From the NCBI GenBank assembly GCA_022113835.1, contig JAILWY010000008.1, forward strand, positions 240,001 to 304,000: a stretch of DNA of 64,000 nucleotides. Reading direction: 5' to 3'. The stretch comes from Atopsyche davidsoni. Lineage: Eukaryota > Arthropoda > Insecta > Trichoptera > Hydrobiosidae. The position numbers and the translations under genes are program-made. The notes beneath the pieces are model-generated. The model was not told the origin of the DNA. It did no database searches and was given only the letters and a program-made list of their open reading frames with translations. Shown in pieces: positions 49,618-64,000 of the stretch (position 1 is its first letter; every line of letters starts with the position of its first letter).

Positions 49618-51679
49618 TCAGTCAGGGTAACTTATTTTTAGAGTTGTTTTTTTACAGTCCGGATACAATTTTCTATGTTCCTGGACACAGCGCAGCAAGA
49701 ACTGTTTTTGTTCTTCTTCAGCCGTAATAAGTCCGTTAAAATCTTGCATCATTTTAACAGCCATTTCAGCAGTATCATTCACAACTCTCAAATAACTTAT
49801 TTTTCTTTTAGCTTCCAGAAAAGCAGCATTATTATTCCAAGAAGATACATCTTGCTTTAGAAAACTGTCGTCGATCTGCAGTCGTGATAAAAATTGTTTG
49901 CTCTTTTCCGATACGAAATCATGCAGTGTTTTGTCTGGAAAAAAAAGGAAAATAAGACAAATAACAAAAAAAATCTACAACAATTTAAATATATCACAAA
50001 AAGTCAATTTAACTTACCAAACAACCTTTGAGGAAGTTCTTCGTTTGACGGGTCATCGCGTTTGCTAAAATCTGAGGTTTTGTCCCGGTTGAAGTTGGCA
50101 ATCATTTTCTTCTTAGTTTGGTTATCAACTTCATCATCAAACAGTGATAGAATAACTGTCTCTTCACATAAATACCACAAGTGATGGCTAAACTTGCTTA
50201 TAGAAGCATTAGAAATTGTTGCGTCAACTTTTTCGTACTCTTTTAACATCTTCAAGAAGCGCAAATCTTGGTTAGGTGCTTTGATCGCCACTGTACATTC
50301 GAGCCAAGGTTGAACATACAATATCACGACAAATAAGAAACTATCTTGTAGAGCCTTTTTGTCCTTCGCAGTTATTCTGCATTGTGACTGAAGTAAACAA
50401 ATTTTTTTAAAGAATAGATCGTTCTCGCCATCCAGCGTGCCTGATGCATGGCTCCGGGGGGCCTTAGTTTTAATTTTTCCTCTGTGTCTCCTCCCAAAAT
50501 TATTACGCACAGTTCGACCAATTTGTGGTAGTCATCTCTTACATAACCTTTGTCTAATGCTGCCTTATAAAATATTAACAAAGCTTGAATGTCTGTCTCG
50601 GCAACACGTTGTTTTACGAAATTAAGAGATGGTTCAATGTTACTAGCGTCGATGTTTTTCCAATTTTCTCTGAACTTTTTAAGCATTGAAATATCTGGGC
50701 TACTAGTAATTTGCTTAGTTTTGCTTTCAAAGACAGCTTTTAGGACCAATTCATAAACATGATGACGACAGGTGAAAAGCAGAAATTCTCTTCCTAAAGT
50801 TTGCTCCAAAATAGCACAAGCTCCATTAATATGGCCAGTATTGGAAGCTGTTGTGTCGCAGCACATTATTTGTACTTTATCGTGAAGGTTCCAGTCAAAA
50901 AGAGCTATTGAGACAGCCTTACCTTGATGTTTTCCAGAAGAATGTTCTAGTTTCGGCACTGCAAGAAGCTGTTCCTTATCGTCAAACGAAGCAATAACTG
51001 GCAAGCGTTCTTCTTTAGAACTTCGTACATCCAACCTGGGTAATAGTTTTCCATCCCAATGGACTGTGACTACGTCGGGTACATTGTTTTAGAAGTCAGA
51101 TTTTAATGCTTCTGCCCTTGATTTTCTAGTTTCAGCAGCTAGTGATTCTCTTTGTCTTACAACCCTTTCCTCTTCTTCCATTCGTCGTTGTTTAGATCTA
51201 TCTTCTTTTTCCGCCAATTTTTTATCAACACCACCTAAGCATCCCGGTCGACCTGGCTCTCTCTGTTTCATTAAAAATAATTTATCATCCTCTATTTTCA
51301 TTCTCTCAAAAGCATCAGCATGTGCAATATCAAACAAATTATCAAGATCAATTTTGAAATTGTTCTCACGGCTCTTGAACGTAACCTGAGTTTTCTTACA
51401 ATTTTTTTGCATCTCTCTCCAAACATGATATAAATCAACAATTTTCTTCACGCAGTTAGGAAATGCCCTTGTTGGAATTCTTGCTTTTTCCCAATATATG
51501 ATGCACTCCCTAATCACAAGATTTGCACTTTCACTAACAGTCAGTTTAACCTCAAGAATATTGTAAAATAGGACCGAGAGAAATTGTCGATTAGATGGTA
51601 ATTTTGCACCATTTATTTGATATCTAGGCAAACCGATAAGGAAATTATTTTGTTTAACACTCCGTAATTCCACCGACAT
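49618..51679 (-). pseudogene. X1 transposase, copy 3 (two exons, nearly intact)
   Basis: From ATG at 51679 the frame is open to a TAA at 51089-51091, where copy 2 has CAA (Gln). It continues open through VHWDGK, CCDTTASNTG, TCRHHVYEL, SMLKKFRENWKN and HQARWMARTIYSLKK. At the A7 run (50402-50408) the downstream frame is -1. That frame carries LQSQCRITAKDKK, DLRFLKMLKEYEK and HLWYLCEETV to the splice donor at 50017. Exon 2 (49934-49618) encodes LHDFVSEKSKQF, NDTAERAVKM and EEEQKQFLLRCVQEHRK. Intact, the protein would be about 660 residues, within the range of hAT-like transposases. No other gene lies in the element. Confidence 0.86.
49935..50017 (-). other. Intron of the X1 transposase (copy 3)
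   Basis: 83 bp, GTAAGTT to TTTCCAG, at the same codon position as in copy 2; 12 bp shorter through a deletion in the AT-rich middle. Confidence 0.82.
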
Positions 51680-51932
51680 GTCAACGCACTAAACAATGAA
51701 GCACTACTAATCTCAAAAATCACGTATGAAATGACAAATAAAACATGCAGTTACAAGTCACAGCGCAGTACTTACGCAACTTGTATGGACAAGTTAAAAT
51801 CGCAAGTCGGCACGGGTTACCGTTTATAAATCGAACTAATATTTTTTTTCTAGACAATATAGGGTTATTACTAAACTTTTAAGAAGGTATGCGTAAAAAA
51901 ATATCGAACTTGAAATTTAAGGGACACCCTAA

Positions 51933-51953
51933 TATATATATATATATATATAT
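51933..51953. repeat. (TA)n microsatellite, right flank of X1 copy 3
   Basis: About 20 bp of alternating TA starting at the X1 terminus. Confidence 0.9.
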
Positions 51954-52787
51954 TTGAATATGCATATGATTATATTATGTAGATACTGAAAGACATGAAA
52001 ATGAGTATCTTGTTAAGTGAAAGGAGCTGCGTGTCCAGAATACCTGGCCGAGGCAAGGCTTTGACTAATTACGGGACAGATTACCGCCCCTGTCTTCGCG
52101 CGGCATATGTGACGAGTAATTAATATTAATTTAAACATTTTTGTGCCACCCCACACCCTCCCCCAGCTGTCAGACCCTGACAAACTGGAAACGTCAAGAG
52201 ATTTAAATTAATTTGTAGAATGTGCTCAGACAAGGGTGGAGGATACGAATATCAAATTCACGTCGAAAAATTTGTAAATACTACACAAGTTGCATTGCAA
52301 AAATAGACTTTATTTGGCCATTATTCAATAATAAAATAAATGATGAAAATGCTGTTTCCACAATTATAATAAAATCTTTTTATTTTAATTGTTTTCTACG
52401 GTTTGTGGTTGTTTTATATAATACTAGTCAAAACCATTGGTTAGATTGGTCCGGTGAGATTGAAAAGAGATTTAAAACAACACCATCATTCAATTTTACC
52501 CTGAATTTCATTTTATTTCGTATACTTAAAAAAAAATACTTTGTCATAGTAAAAACAAAACACCATACCGTATTTTTTCTAAAATATACTGGTTTCATTA
52601 GTTCTCCATAACTTACCAAAAATATGAATACCCAAATAGCATAAGAGATTACAATAACTTTTTTTTTTCAAAGCTTATTGATGACTTATAAAACTAGTCT
52701 GTAAAATGTTTTCGCACTCACAAGCAAAAATGAACGTCATATCCTAGCAATTTTATGTCTAATGTTTGTTGATTTGATTATCAGAAA
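51954..52787. other. Gene-free spacer with an island
   Basis: A GC-richer island lies at 52020-52200. The 129-codon ORF at 52222-52611 has no recognisable domain and AT-driven composition. Confidence 0.4.
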
Positions 52788-52922
52788 TTTAATATTTTTG
52801 ACAGAGAGTACTTGGTGGAATTCCATTTTAATATATTTTTTTAATAAAATACTAGAGTGATTTTCCACATGTTCGTTTTTATTTGTGACCGGTTTCGCTA
52901 ACTTTTCACGTTGGCATTATCA
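52788..52922 (-). repeat. Half FB repeat: tail plus one arm
   Basis: A complete left tail (TTTGACAGAGAGTACTTGG, GGAATTCC) and one full arm (TTTTCCACATG, GTGACCGGTTTCGC, CACGTTGGCATTATCA). The element stops at the palindrome centre; the second arm is absent. Confidence 0.85.
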
Positions 52923-54829
52923 ATTACTATTTTAATGTCATCAAATATTCAAAATGACTGACTATAACTTTTGCTTAAGAAGATCCGAGAAAATATTGAT
53001 CTAACATAAACGAGATTCAAGCGTCACTCCCTCAGTCTCACAACCCTTTGCCCCTCGAGGCGCTGCTGGACAGTGACGCATGCCGGCTTCCTCGGAACAA
53101 TCATCCATCCGTCCCCCGCCGCGCTGATTTATGCGAGTTTTTCGCTTTTGATTTGTATAATATTTTCGTACATTTATAATTTCTAGCTTTTTCTTAATAA
53201 TGAATTTTTCACGCGAAGATTACCAGAACTAATAAATGTAATAATTATAACTTTCTTTTGCTCGGTGAAAAATCTGTTGTTGCAAATGATCGGTTAAAAA
53301 TTTGTTGTTTTTAAATAAATATATAATAACAAAATTGATTTGCAGCCTGTACAGCTTAAGAATCAATTTATATTCCGTATATTTTTGATTTATTTTTTTT
53401 ATTCTCAAACCACAACTCAGTTATTATGGGACTGAGTAGACTGTATTCGCATTTGTTAGTAAGAGTAGAAGAGCGCAAAACAGTCAGAAAAGCAAGCAGC
53501 AAGAAGCGTTCGGCAGCAACACGACTGTCCTGTTTGGTATATATTCGATCTTTGCCTCGTAGTTTATGTATAAACAACAGAAAATCTATTAAAAAAATAG
53601 GGTTTTTGTATGCATTCCTTTTAATGAAAACTGTTTATGCTCTAAACAAAACTAAAAATCGTATTGTTTTATTTGGATCACAACTCGAAACTTCATGCTT
53701 GGCAAGCAATCACTCTGGTTACTGAGCTGCAAAGCACTTGACATGTTGTCCCAAAGAAACTGAATCTTATAATACATTGTCAATAATCCGAAATTAATGT
53801 CTTATCCTTTATATTTTTATGGTATTCTTCTTATAAACTATATTATATTTATATTGAATCAAAAAATATTTTTAAAATGTTCAAAATATCAATGAGTAGT
53901 TAACAATAAATAAGTCTCAGTGACAAGACACAAAAAACCAATGGAGGGCGAAATCTTGTTCGAACCATCAGTTTTTGGACATCAGTCAGGGCAGAAGTTG
54001 TATTGATTAAGTATAACGTGCTGCTTGTACCAAATTAAAACAGCTGTTTGAACATCAATTGCAATAGTTCTAAAAATTGTTATTTGCCTTAACACGAATT
54101 ATATCAAATTCTATTGCTATCAAAAATCATTATTATTAATAGAATTACAAGTTATAACCTTAGGCAATGTAGCCCATAATCATTTATCATTAAACTTATG
54201 CCATCAATAAAAAAACAAACTCAACACCACATAAAATATTTCTTATCTCATGAATATATACAAACATACATAACGGCTTATACTGATTTATCAAGTAGAA
54301 TATTTAATTTTTATACGTGCTCACGGTCGTTAAAATCACTATTCATTAGGCTTATGTTGACTAATGTCAATTTAAAAAAATACCTTCAAATCGAGCTCAT
54401 ACATCAAATAAATATAAAATATTATAAAGCAAACATAAATTCGATGGAGAAACACAAAGAATTGCTGTCAACAATCATCAGTAACTAGTAATCGGTCGCG
54501 ACAGGAGCTGCATTAGCGAGTTTAGCGTCGCGCATTTCGCTCAATTACCGGCCATGATTGCAGCTCCCGGCCCTGAGAGGCCATACGTCTTGTCCCGCTC
54601 AGCAGCTCAGCAGTCCAGGGCTCCGGGGCATGTCTCGTTTCTCATCATCAGTGTTCGAACCGGATATGTAATTATTCAAAAATTTTAATATGAAAAATCA
54701 ATGTCTCTTGTCATTTTCTTTAAAAATCTCCACAATTAAACGACCTTATATTTACAGTTTTGTTTAACGATGTTCAACAAATAAAAACTGTAAAGGTATT
54801 TTAGCTGTATATATAAATATAAATATTAT

Positions 54830-54840
<11 letters not shown>
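52923..54840. other. Gene-free stretch with islands
   Basis: Islands at about 53020-53150 and 54480-54660. ORFs at 53426-53725 and 54198-54488 show no recognisable domain. Confidence 0.4.

Positions 54841-54902
<62 letters not shown>
54841..54902. repeat. (TA)n microsatellite, left of the 406-bp element
   Basis: About 62 bp of alternating TA, bordered by (CA)n on both sides. Confidence 0.96.
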
Positions 54903-54913
<11 letters not shown>

Positions 54914-54916
54914 CTG

Positions 54917-55322
54917 TCACCCGATTTACACTGAAAATAGGTTACTTAGAAAACCATGTAAATCGAATACAAACTAATATGTACATATAGTAATTCAGTT
55001 ATTTATTACAACATAAAATAAAAGTTTATGTAAATTAAAAAAAATAAATAATAATAACTGTCAATTAATAAAACGACAAAAATATAAAGCTACCAAAACA
55101 TGTATCCAATTCATTTTACTCTTCTCATCATCAGGTTACGATCATTTGTGTCATTAAGCGTGGTTTTTATACGCGGTAGAAGAAGGACGCTCCAGTATAA
55201 ATGGAGCTCAGAATAGAATGGAATTAAAAAATTACTGCAGATTTTTGTTTTTTAAATCACATAATTTAAAAATATGGATAAAAGTGAAATCGTCTAAATA
55301 AAGTAGAGTGTAAATCGGGTGA
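54917..55322. mobile_element. 406-bp MITE-like element
   Basis: The ends TCACCCGATTTACACT (54917-54932) and AGTGTAAATCGGGTGA (55307-55322) are perfect 16-bp inverted repeats. The inside is AT-rich and non-coding. Outside each end is another short similarity (CACC-GT) and then (TA)n. It has the size and form of a MITE; no transposase source is visible in the window, and its ends differ from those of X1 and the mariner. Confidence 0.75.
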
Positions 55323-55330
55323 TAAAAACG

Positions 55331-55335
<5 letters not shown>

Positions 55336-55364
<29 letters not shown>
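55336..55364. repeat. (TA)n microsatellite, right of the 406-bp element
   Basis: About 29 bp of alternating TA. Confidence 0.93.
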
Positions 55365-55373
<9 letters not shown>

Positions 55374-57770
55374 TATGTATATGTACTATACAGTTATGTA
55401 TGGTTCTTAAAATAAGTGGATCTAATAATCTTATGCCGTGGCTTTGTAAAATAATAGAATAGATGCTTTAAAAAGTCTTATGTATAATTTTGTATATAAG
55501 TTGGAATTATTTGTAATGAAAATAACAAACTGTTTTCTATTTTAATTAATTATGTTTGAGTCAATCAGTATTGCAATAAAAGAATTAATAATATTTAAAA
55601 AAACAAAAACTGCTGTGTTTCAAGCCAAATATATTATTTTAAACGATGACACACCTGAGATCAGAAGTGGTCATGTTCAATCCCTTAGTTATAATAATTT
55701 TTATCTTGATATTTCATAAAATAATTAAACTATAAAAAGTTGTGTAGTATAATTACATTATATGTAGTTTTAATTAATTAATTTAATATATCAACTCCGG
55801 GAGGTATTTATTCATATGCGTTAAAGTAAAAAATATATAATCGGAAAAGTTTGCTTCTAGTGTTAAAACAAATATATATGTATACTTGTTCTGTACGCGA
55901 CCCTAACTATGTATACACATTATTTATATAGTATGAATGAATTTTCTTTGAGGAAAGTTAAATTGAATTAACATGTATTGCAACGATACAGATATCACAG
56001 GATAACTTAAAACTACCCTTCAGCGGTGTGCGCATTCATTTCCGGCCCCTGGCGCGGGGTGTAATCGACGCCGGCCGGAGTTTGCGGTCTGGTAAGTGAG
56101 TTAGCCGCTCTTGTAGGCACACGGGCGGAGCAGACCAGTGCTCACATGGAGGGGCTCAATCACATAACTCGTGTACCCGACGGTCTCGTGTGTTCACTCG
56201 AGGGTTAACCAATAACTTGTGTTTATATTCTAATTATGATATGGGATACATTTATTAACTCCATAATTTGATGTTTTTTTTTACAAAAAATGCCTCTTTT
56301 TTATAGATACTGATTCGATCAATAATATTTTATTTTTATATTTGTATTGTATATTTAAAATCCTGAAAATAAGCTATATATTTTTAAAACGAGCGCTTTG
56401 GTCGTTCAAAAACTTATCAATCTTCTCAAAGTTCCCATAAAACGAATGTATAAAATCATAGTTTTTTGATTGGGGTGGTAGAAATATTAGTTCCTCAAAT
56501 TATACGTTATTTTTTAAAGTTAACGCTATAAGAGCTAAAATGATTGTTGATTACACAAGGGAATTGAATTTTTTTTTTTATTTTTCAAATAATACACAGA
56601 ATGGTAAGAAAAATTCTAGAAAAGAATTTTTAAAGTACATAAAGTACATCTCCTGGTTTAATTAGCCTAGCGTCATAAATATTTTGAACCCCGTGGCTCT
56701 GTTGCTAAGCGAGTATTCGAATCGCCATAAGCGATTATGTAACCAATATGCGACGCGAACTCCAAATAAGAATTCTTATAACTCATATTTTTATTTTTAT
56801 TCTACTTGAAAAATACTCCTGACCTCAAGAAATCTGAAGTCGCGAGCAGACTGGTCGACACCCGGCGCAAGCACTCGAGAACAATCGCAGCAATGTCCGA
56901 CTTGATACGTCTTCGGCATTTGCCTTTTTGAACAAATAGGTAAGTATAAACAACATTACAATAAATATTATTTCAAACAGAATCCATTCTTAAAAAAATC
57001 ATCATATGCAAAATCTACACGTGCGAGAGCCATTCCATGAAGTATCATCATAAAAATAAGTAATATTAACTAATATCATTAAAGCAGAAGCAGTTCTAAA
57101 AATCAACAGCACGTAACACTGACTGACGAGCAAGAGCCTTGAAATGCCACGGAGCGCTCAGTTCTCAGTGATGGCGTCTCGGAAGAGCAGTAATACAGAC
57201 ATTCCGATGCGTCACAAATGTGCAGCCACTCATAAAGCGCTGGGGCTGCCGGGGCCGGTAGGGAGGGACGCGACGTGTTGAGGCAGCTCTAAAGCACTCA
57301 CCCAACCCGGAAGTCACAACACTAAGCACCATCTGAACTAACCATCTACCTTGCTCCCACTGAAGTCCAAAGTCTCATAACTAATCATAATTAAACACAT
57401 CTTGTAGTCAGAAGCAACACAAACATAAGGTTTTGAAACTAACTATCATAAAGTATTAACATTTTAAAGTAGGTAAATAGTCGAAACCGAATTTCGTGAG
57501 GTGTGTACTTTCTATATTCTGAATCTTTAAATTCTCAAAAAAGATGTATTTTTGAACGTAAATAAACCAGCTGCAGCGTTGAATCTTTAGTAGTAATGAT
57601 AATAATATTTTGAGTCCCTCTTACAAATATTTCTCCATCTCACATCGTTGTACTTCTGGGTTATAACGACCTCCGCTGTAACGACGTACCAAGTTCAAGC
57701 AACTTGCCTGATTGTCACGTCCTGAAGATTTCTACTGAATCACATACTTAAGACTCTGATTCCAAACACT

Positions 57771-57776
<6 letters not shown>
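55365..57776. other. Gene-free stretch with islands
   Basis: Islands lie at about 56010-56210, 56660-56760, 56800-56960 and 57120-57330. No coding sequence is recognised. Confidence 0.4.

Positions 57777-57800
<24 letters not shown>
57777..57800. repeat. (TA)n microsatellite
   Basis: About 24 bp of alternating TA directly left of the palindrome. Confidence 0.9.
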
Positions 57801-57801
<1 letters not shown>

Positions 57802-57809
<8 letters not shown>

Positions 57810-57894
57810 CGACATTAAAGATATAAATATATAAATATATATATATATTATATATATATATTTATATATTTATATCTTTAATGTCGTGAAATAT
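57802..57894. repeat. 93-bp perfect palindrome
   Basis: Arms of 46 bp (57802-57847 and 57849-57894) pair base for base around a single central T. The outer 19 bp (ATATTTCACGACATTAAAG) are mixed sequence and the inner part is TA-rich. A perfect palindrome of this size tends to be unstable, so it is recent, maintained, or an assembly effect. Confidence 0.95.
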
Positions 57895-58633
57895 GTCCAA
57901 GTTCAAAAAGAAGAAAAAAATATTTTATAATTTTTTTCAACCAAAGCGTTAATGTAGTTTTCTTTTACAATAAAAAAAACGATAAAGACCCCATTTTGTC
58001 AATTTTTCAATTGTTTATGAGAGCTTCAAATAACTTGGTTAATAACTTTTCTCATTTTTATCTTTCCACGATTAATGAGTGGTGTGACTTGGATACCTTT
58101 TTGCAAAATAAACCTTATTTACTGTAGTATTTAGCAATTAATGAGTAAGAAATTGAATTGGGTACTAAAATATATATATTTGGAGAAACTCTGCCTCAAT
58201 GCACGCACGGCACTGCTACCCCGCGACTGCTACAACTCATAATAATAATAAGCTGTGGCAGTGGCGGGGAGCGCGCGTTGCTTTCCAGGTGGTCCGTCCC
58301 TGAAATGTATTATTGATTTGATTTCTTTTATCAGACACGTGGCATCATTATTGCCTCGGCGGAGCGAGCGCTTGAATGTGCAAATAAATTGTTATATCTC
58401 CATTTCCATCCCCTGCACACGCGTTATTGTTGGAACACGCAGTTGAAAATACGCATGGCACTCGGTAAAAACCCGTGTGTAAAAAAAGTGAAGCCGATCA
58501 AAGATTTAGTTTGAGTTGTAGATTTTTTTATTAATATTTATGAATTTTGTGTTCTAGGTGCATTCGACAATATCCACGCTTAAAACAATGATGACAACAA
58601 AATATCACATTTTAAGAAATATATTTTAAATAA
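57895..58633. other. Gene-free spacer with an island
   Basis: A GC-richer island lies at about 58180-58450. Nothing else is recognised. Confidence 0.4.
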
Positions 58634-58880
58634 TCAATAATTTTGACAGAGAGAACTCGTCTAAATTCCACATTAATATTTTAAGTATAATAAAATACTT
58701 GAGTGATTTTTCCACATATTAATTTTTATTGATGACCGGTTTCGCAAACCTTTCACGTTGGCATTATCAAACTGACTCAGTTTGATAATGCAAACGTGAA
58801 AGGTTTGCGTAACCGGTCACCAATAAAAATTAACATGTGGAAAAATCACTAAAATACTTTACTTTATTTAAAATATTTAA
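58634..58880 (-). repeat. FB repeat, best preserved core, left tail
   Basis: Tail TCAATAATTTTGACAGAGAG, then the arm (GAGTGATTTTTCCACAT, GATGACCGGTTTCGCAAACC, TTTCACGTTGGCATTATC) meets its near-exact complement (GATAATGCAAACGTGAAAGG, GGTCACCAATAAAAATTAAC, ATGTGGAAAAATCAC) with almost no loop. Each arm is about 85-90 bp. No right tail. Confidence 0.9.
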
Positions 58881-59839
58881 TTATTTATTATAAAGAAAAA
58901 ATGATTTATTTGGTGGTAGTACACAAGCACCGAGTACTGCAAACAAAAAAAATTAAAAGGACAACTGTGCTAGCGGGCTGACATTATTGCTGACTCACAC
59001 TTTGCGTAGTCTGAGCTGAAGCTTATCTCTGAAATGAAAGATCTCCGCTATGAGACGCCAGTCTGGCATGTTGGTAAAACTAGTCGCGTCTAAAAATAAA
59101 GATAAAATCTCATTTAATGTATCTATTATATAGGTTTTGTATGTAAGAAAATGTGAATTATTTATTTTAACACTAGAGAAAATATCGTTACGTAACAGTC
59201 TTAATGACAATGTCAATAACACAACTTACAACGACAGACATCATTTAAAAAAGTCGATTTGGTTTGTAAAATATGAGATATTTTATATCGAAGTGTAAAT
59301 ATGTGACATTTTACATAATTTAAGCTACATATTTATTTTCAGTAAATTATTTTAATTATAATGATTATTTGGTAGTTCAGATGAGACGTTCCCGGGGCAA
59401 GTGGGAGTTGCTTTGCCGGGACTGGAGACTCCCATGTTATAATTCCGTCCCCAGGTCGGATTGTGTTTTTTGTTTGTCCCATACTTTATTACGAGCGCTC
59501 GAGTGTTGCCATTTCCCTGACGAAATAAAAACATTGTTCAGTATTGCCAGCAGTAAAACCCCCGACAGATAATAATGCCTCCGTCGAGCGTTTACTTCGC
59601 AATGTCTTCATTCCATCTACCGCCTCTCTTGCCTATAAAGCCTTAACGCGCATTATCTAGTACAAAAATAAACTTTTTTTGAGTACCTGCGTTCCTGTCA
59701 AATGAAAATATTTCAAATTCATCAAGTTTAAAAAGAATAGTTATGAATAAATTATCGGATTGAATCATATTTGACAGGCAACAATCTAACGATAAAACGA
59801 ATAAAAATGACGATAAGAAAAATTGACAATTTTGAAATA
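58881..59839. other. Gene-free spacer with islands
   Basis: Islands at about 58960-59080 and 59370-59600. No recognised ORF. Confidence 0.4.
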
Positions 59840-59895
59840 GGTTGGATTCGAACCCAGATTGCACGATTATCGGAACTTATCACTGAACTCGTGTC
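59840..59895 (-). repeat. tRNA-like SINE head
   Basis: On the minus strand, GTTCAGTGATAAG (A-box-like) is followed about 25 bp later by CTGGGTTCGAATCCAACC, an almost canonical B-box. No acceptor stem or complete cloverleaf is seen, so it is a tRNA-derived repeat or relic, not a tRNA gene. Confidence 0.45.
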
Positions 59896-60009
59896 CCTAT
59901 ATTTTTATTTATCAAGCAAAACTACATACATCGGTCTCTACCTGCATATTGGTTAGGTTAGGTTTGGTTTCGGGTTGGGCTTGGTTGGGTTAGTATGTAC
60001 TATATATGA

Positions 60010-60240
60010 TACAATAAATATTGTGATTTTTGCATATGTTTCATTTTATTGGTGACCGGTTTCGCGAACCTTTCACGCCGGCATTATCAAACCTACTTTA
60101 TAACTTAGTTTGATAATGCTAACGGGAAAAATAGGCGAAACCGGTTGTCAATAAAATAAACATGTGGAAAAATCTCAAAAGTATTTTATTGGAAATATTA
60201 AAATGGAATTCCACCGAGTACTCTCTGTCATACATATTGA
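60010..60240 (+). repeat. FB repeat with core and right tail
   Basis: Left arm with GGTGACCGGTTTCGCGAACC and TTTCACGCCGGCATTATCA; right arm with GATAATGCTAACG, GGCGAAACCGG and AACATGTGGAAAAATC; then a complete right tail (GGAATTCCACCGAGTACTC...CATATTGA). No left tail. Confidence 0.88.
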
Positions 60241-62524
<2,284 letters not shown>

Positions 62525-62605
62525 TGAATTGGAGCAGCTGTGCACTCCAGTGGATAGTGCGAGCTCGCTACCCCGCGGGTCCCGGGTTTGAATACGAGAA
62601 TTATA
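62525..62605 (+). mobile_element. tRNA-derived SINE head
   Basis: CAGTGGATAGTGC (A-box region) at about 62548-62560 and GGGTTTGAATAC (B-box) at 62584-62595 are spaced as in tRNA-derived SINEs. The A/T-rich and GAA-rich sequence up to about 62920 may be the body and tail. No functional cloverleaf. Confidence 0.5.
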
Positions 62606-64000
62606 TATTATTTCCAGATACACCAAAAGATATGCTGAAGCGTATTACACCAAATAATGCAGAAATCGGTATTAAATGATTATTATCTGTTGCCGCTCTC
62701 CCCTTTGTTTTAAGGCCATGGAATCTGAAAGATTAATGTAGTTGTTCATATTTTGTTTCCATATTATCTGAGATTGGATATCTGCCGATAGTGAAGTCAA
62801 GATCCGAAAAATGACAAAATATAAATTTTATTTTTATTGCACGTCATACACTGTGCATTTGGATTACAAAGTGTTGACACAGAAGAAGAAGAATAAGAAG
62901 AAGGAAACTGTCCACTTATGTTTGTAGGGTGTTTTTTTTAAAGTAAGGTATTATGCCCGCGTTTACTTTTTAAAACTCCAACGATTCGGTTTCGGCATTG
63001 TGAAAAGTCTTTGACCGTCTTTAACGACTAGTCCCAGTACCAGGACTCAAAGTCAAAACATTTAAAAATACACCCACAACTACTCCCAAAAATAATATGA
63101 TTCAATCTTTAACAGTTGAAAAAAATCTTGGTTAAATTTATCGTCGCAAAAAAATATAGAAAAAAGCTTGTAATTCGAGCTGGTATGATTCGCTAATATT
63201 GCAATAGAAGCAGCCCGAGAATACAAATGAGTTCTTCCGCGGAAGAGGCTTCGAGGAATATTGAAATGCAAACGATCTCTTCGGATCGGAGCATAAAAGT
63301 GAAGTCCTCCTTCGTGCGGGGCGCTCGGGGGAACACCGGACAGATTGTTTTCATTTGAAGTTTGTGCAAGTTCGGGCATTGTTTTATTGAATACTACTTT
63401 TTTATGCAATGCAATAAAAACTTTTGTCTTTAAGAGACTATAATTCTTAATATTTAATCAACAAATATAAACGGTTAAGTGGCTGGATATAACGATGATT
63501 TTTGACTGAGATAGTATAAAGAATCCATTGAAAAGTGAAAGTGCTCACAATAAAAAAAATATATTTCTCTTAACCATTTGGTTATAATCATTTTTGGCTA
63601 GAAAAATTGTGTATGCTTCAAAAATGGTATGACTTAAAAAGTATTAATGAAGCGAATCCAGTAAGGAATGACATGCATATATTATCCAATATTAAAAAAG
63701 TACAACTTTATAATTTAATAGGATCTTGAAATATCATGCAATGCTAAACTGATAAGCTTTGATTAGAAAAAAATATACCACCCCTATATTTTTTAAAAAA
63801 CTAGTAATTTTCTTGCGAAATGTGATGTTTTTGACAAATATTTATAATTATGTACAAATTGAATATATGAAAAGCTAACCCATTGTTTATTACTAAATAA
63901 CTTTTCATATTTTGTATTTTAAGGAGTAAAATGTCATAACTTTTTTTTTTATTTAAAAATAATAACAATTTCTACCTAATCTATTTTATTAGGAAGCCAT
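62606..64000. other. Gene-free stretch with an island
   Basis: A GAA-rich simple stretch lies at 62882-62906 and a GC-richer island at 63165-63390. No recognised ORF to the window end. Confidence 0.4.

Larger units (their letters stand above)
49332..51932 (-). mobile_element. X1 DNA transposon, copy 3 (least damaged)
   Basis: 2601 bp with TTAGGGTGTCCCTTA ends, set in (TA)n. It differs from copy 2 mainly by single substitutions and a shorter intron. It carries one clear nonsense mutation plus the frame break shared with copy 2. It is the best template for describing the family. Confidence 0.93.

Overview
The window is AT-rich animal DNA, most likely from an insect. This rests on a mauritiana-type (Mos1-like) mariner, animal-type Helitrons, tRNA-derived SINEs, a canonical GT-AG intron of about 90 bp inside a transposon gene, and many long (TA)n microsatellites. 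I find no convincing host protein-coding exon and no functional tRNA or rRNA gene. Every recognisable coding sequence belongs to a mobile element and every one is damaged. The window reads as an intergenic desert or a very large intron.

Layout. 1-20 kb: AT-rich DNA with short GC-richer islands, a perfect 8-bp satellite of 131 copies (5.2-6.3 kb), a C-rich tract (6.7 kb), the first copies of a foldback repeat (called FB here; 9.9, 10.9, 11.5, 12.7 and 17.2 kb), and a decayed Helitron helicase fragment (15.9-16.4 kb). 20-28 kb: two head-to-tail non-autonomous Helitrons (19.9-22.0 kb), a 10-bp tandem repeat (23.7 kb), an inverted SINE-tail foldback and a tRNA-Arg-like SINE (24.6-25.2 kb), and a decayed copy of a TA-inserting DNA transposon (called X1 here; 25.4-27.6 kb). 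28-38 kb: gene-free, with recurring GC-rich islands and two FB copies. 38-52 kb: X1 copy 2, a Mos1-like mariner, an FB copy, a 3-kb Helitron carrying a long Pif1-like helicase ORF, and X1 copy 3. 52-64 kb: FB copies, a 406-bp inverted-repeat element, a 93-bp perfect palindrome, two more tRNA-like SINE heads, and islands.

How the parts relate. The three X1 copies share a 15-bp terminal inverted repeat (TTAGGGTGTCCCTTA) and a gene of about 660 codons. The conserved motifs fit an RNase H-like transposase, but I cannot name the superfamily. Copies 2 and 3 are nearly intact and share one reading-frame break at an A_AAA_AAA heptamer. The three full-ended Helitron copies share both ends; two keep the N-terminal zinc-finger part of RepHel and one keeps the helicase part, so none is autonomous alone. 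All five TA-flanked DNA elements (three X1, the mariner, the 406-bp element) sit inside (TA)n microsatellites.

The best candidates for something undescribed are the X1 family and the FB family. FB has a palindromic core with a tail on one side only.
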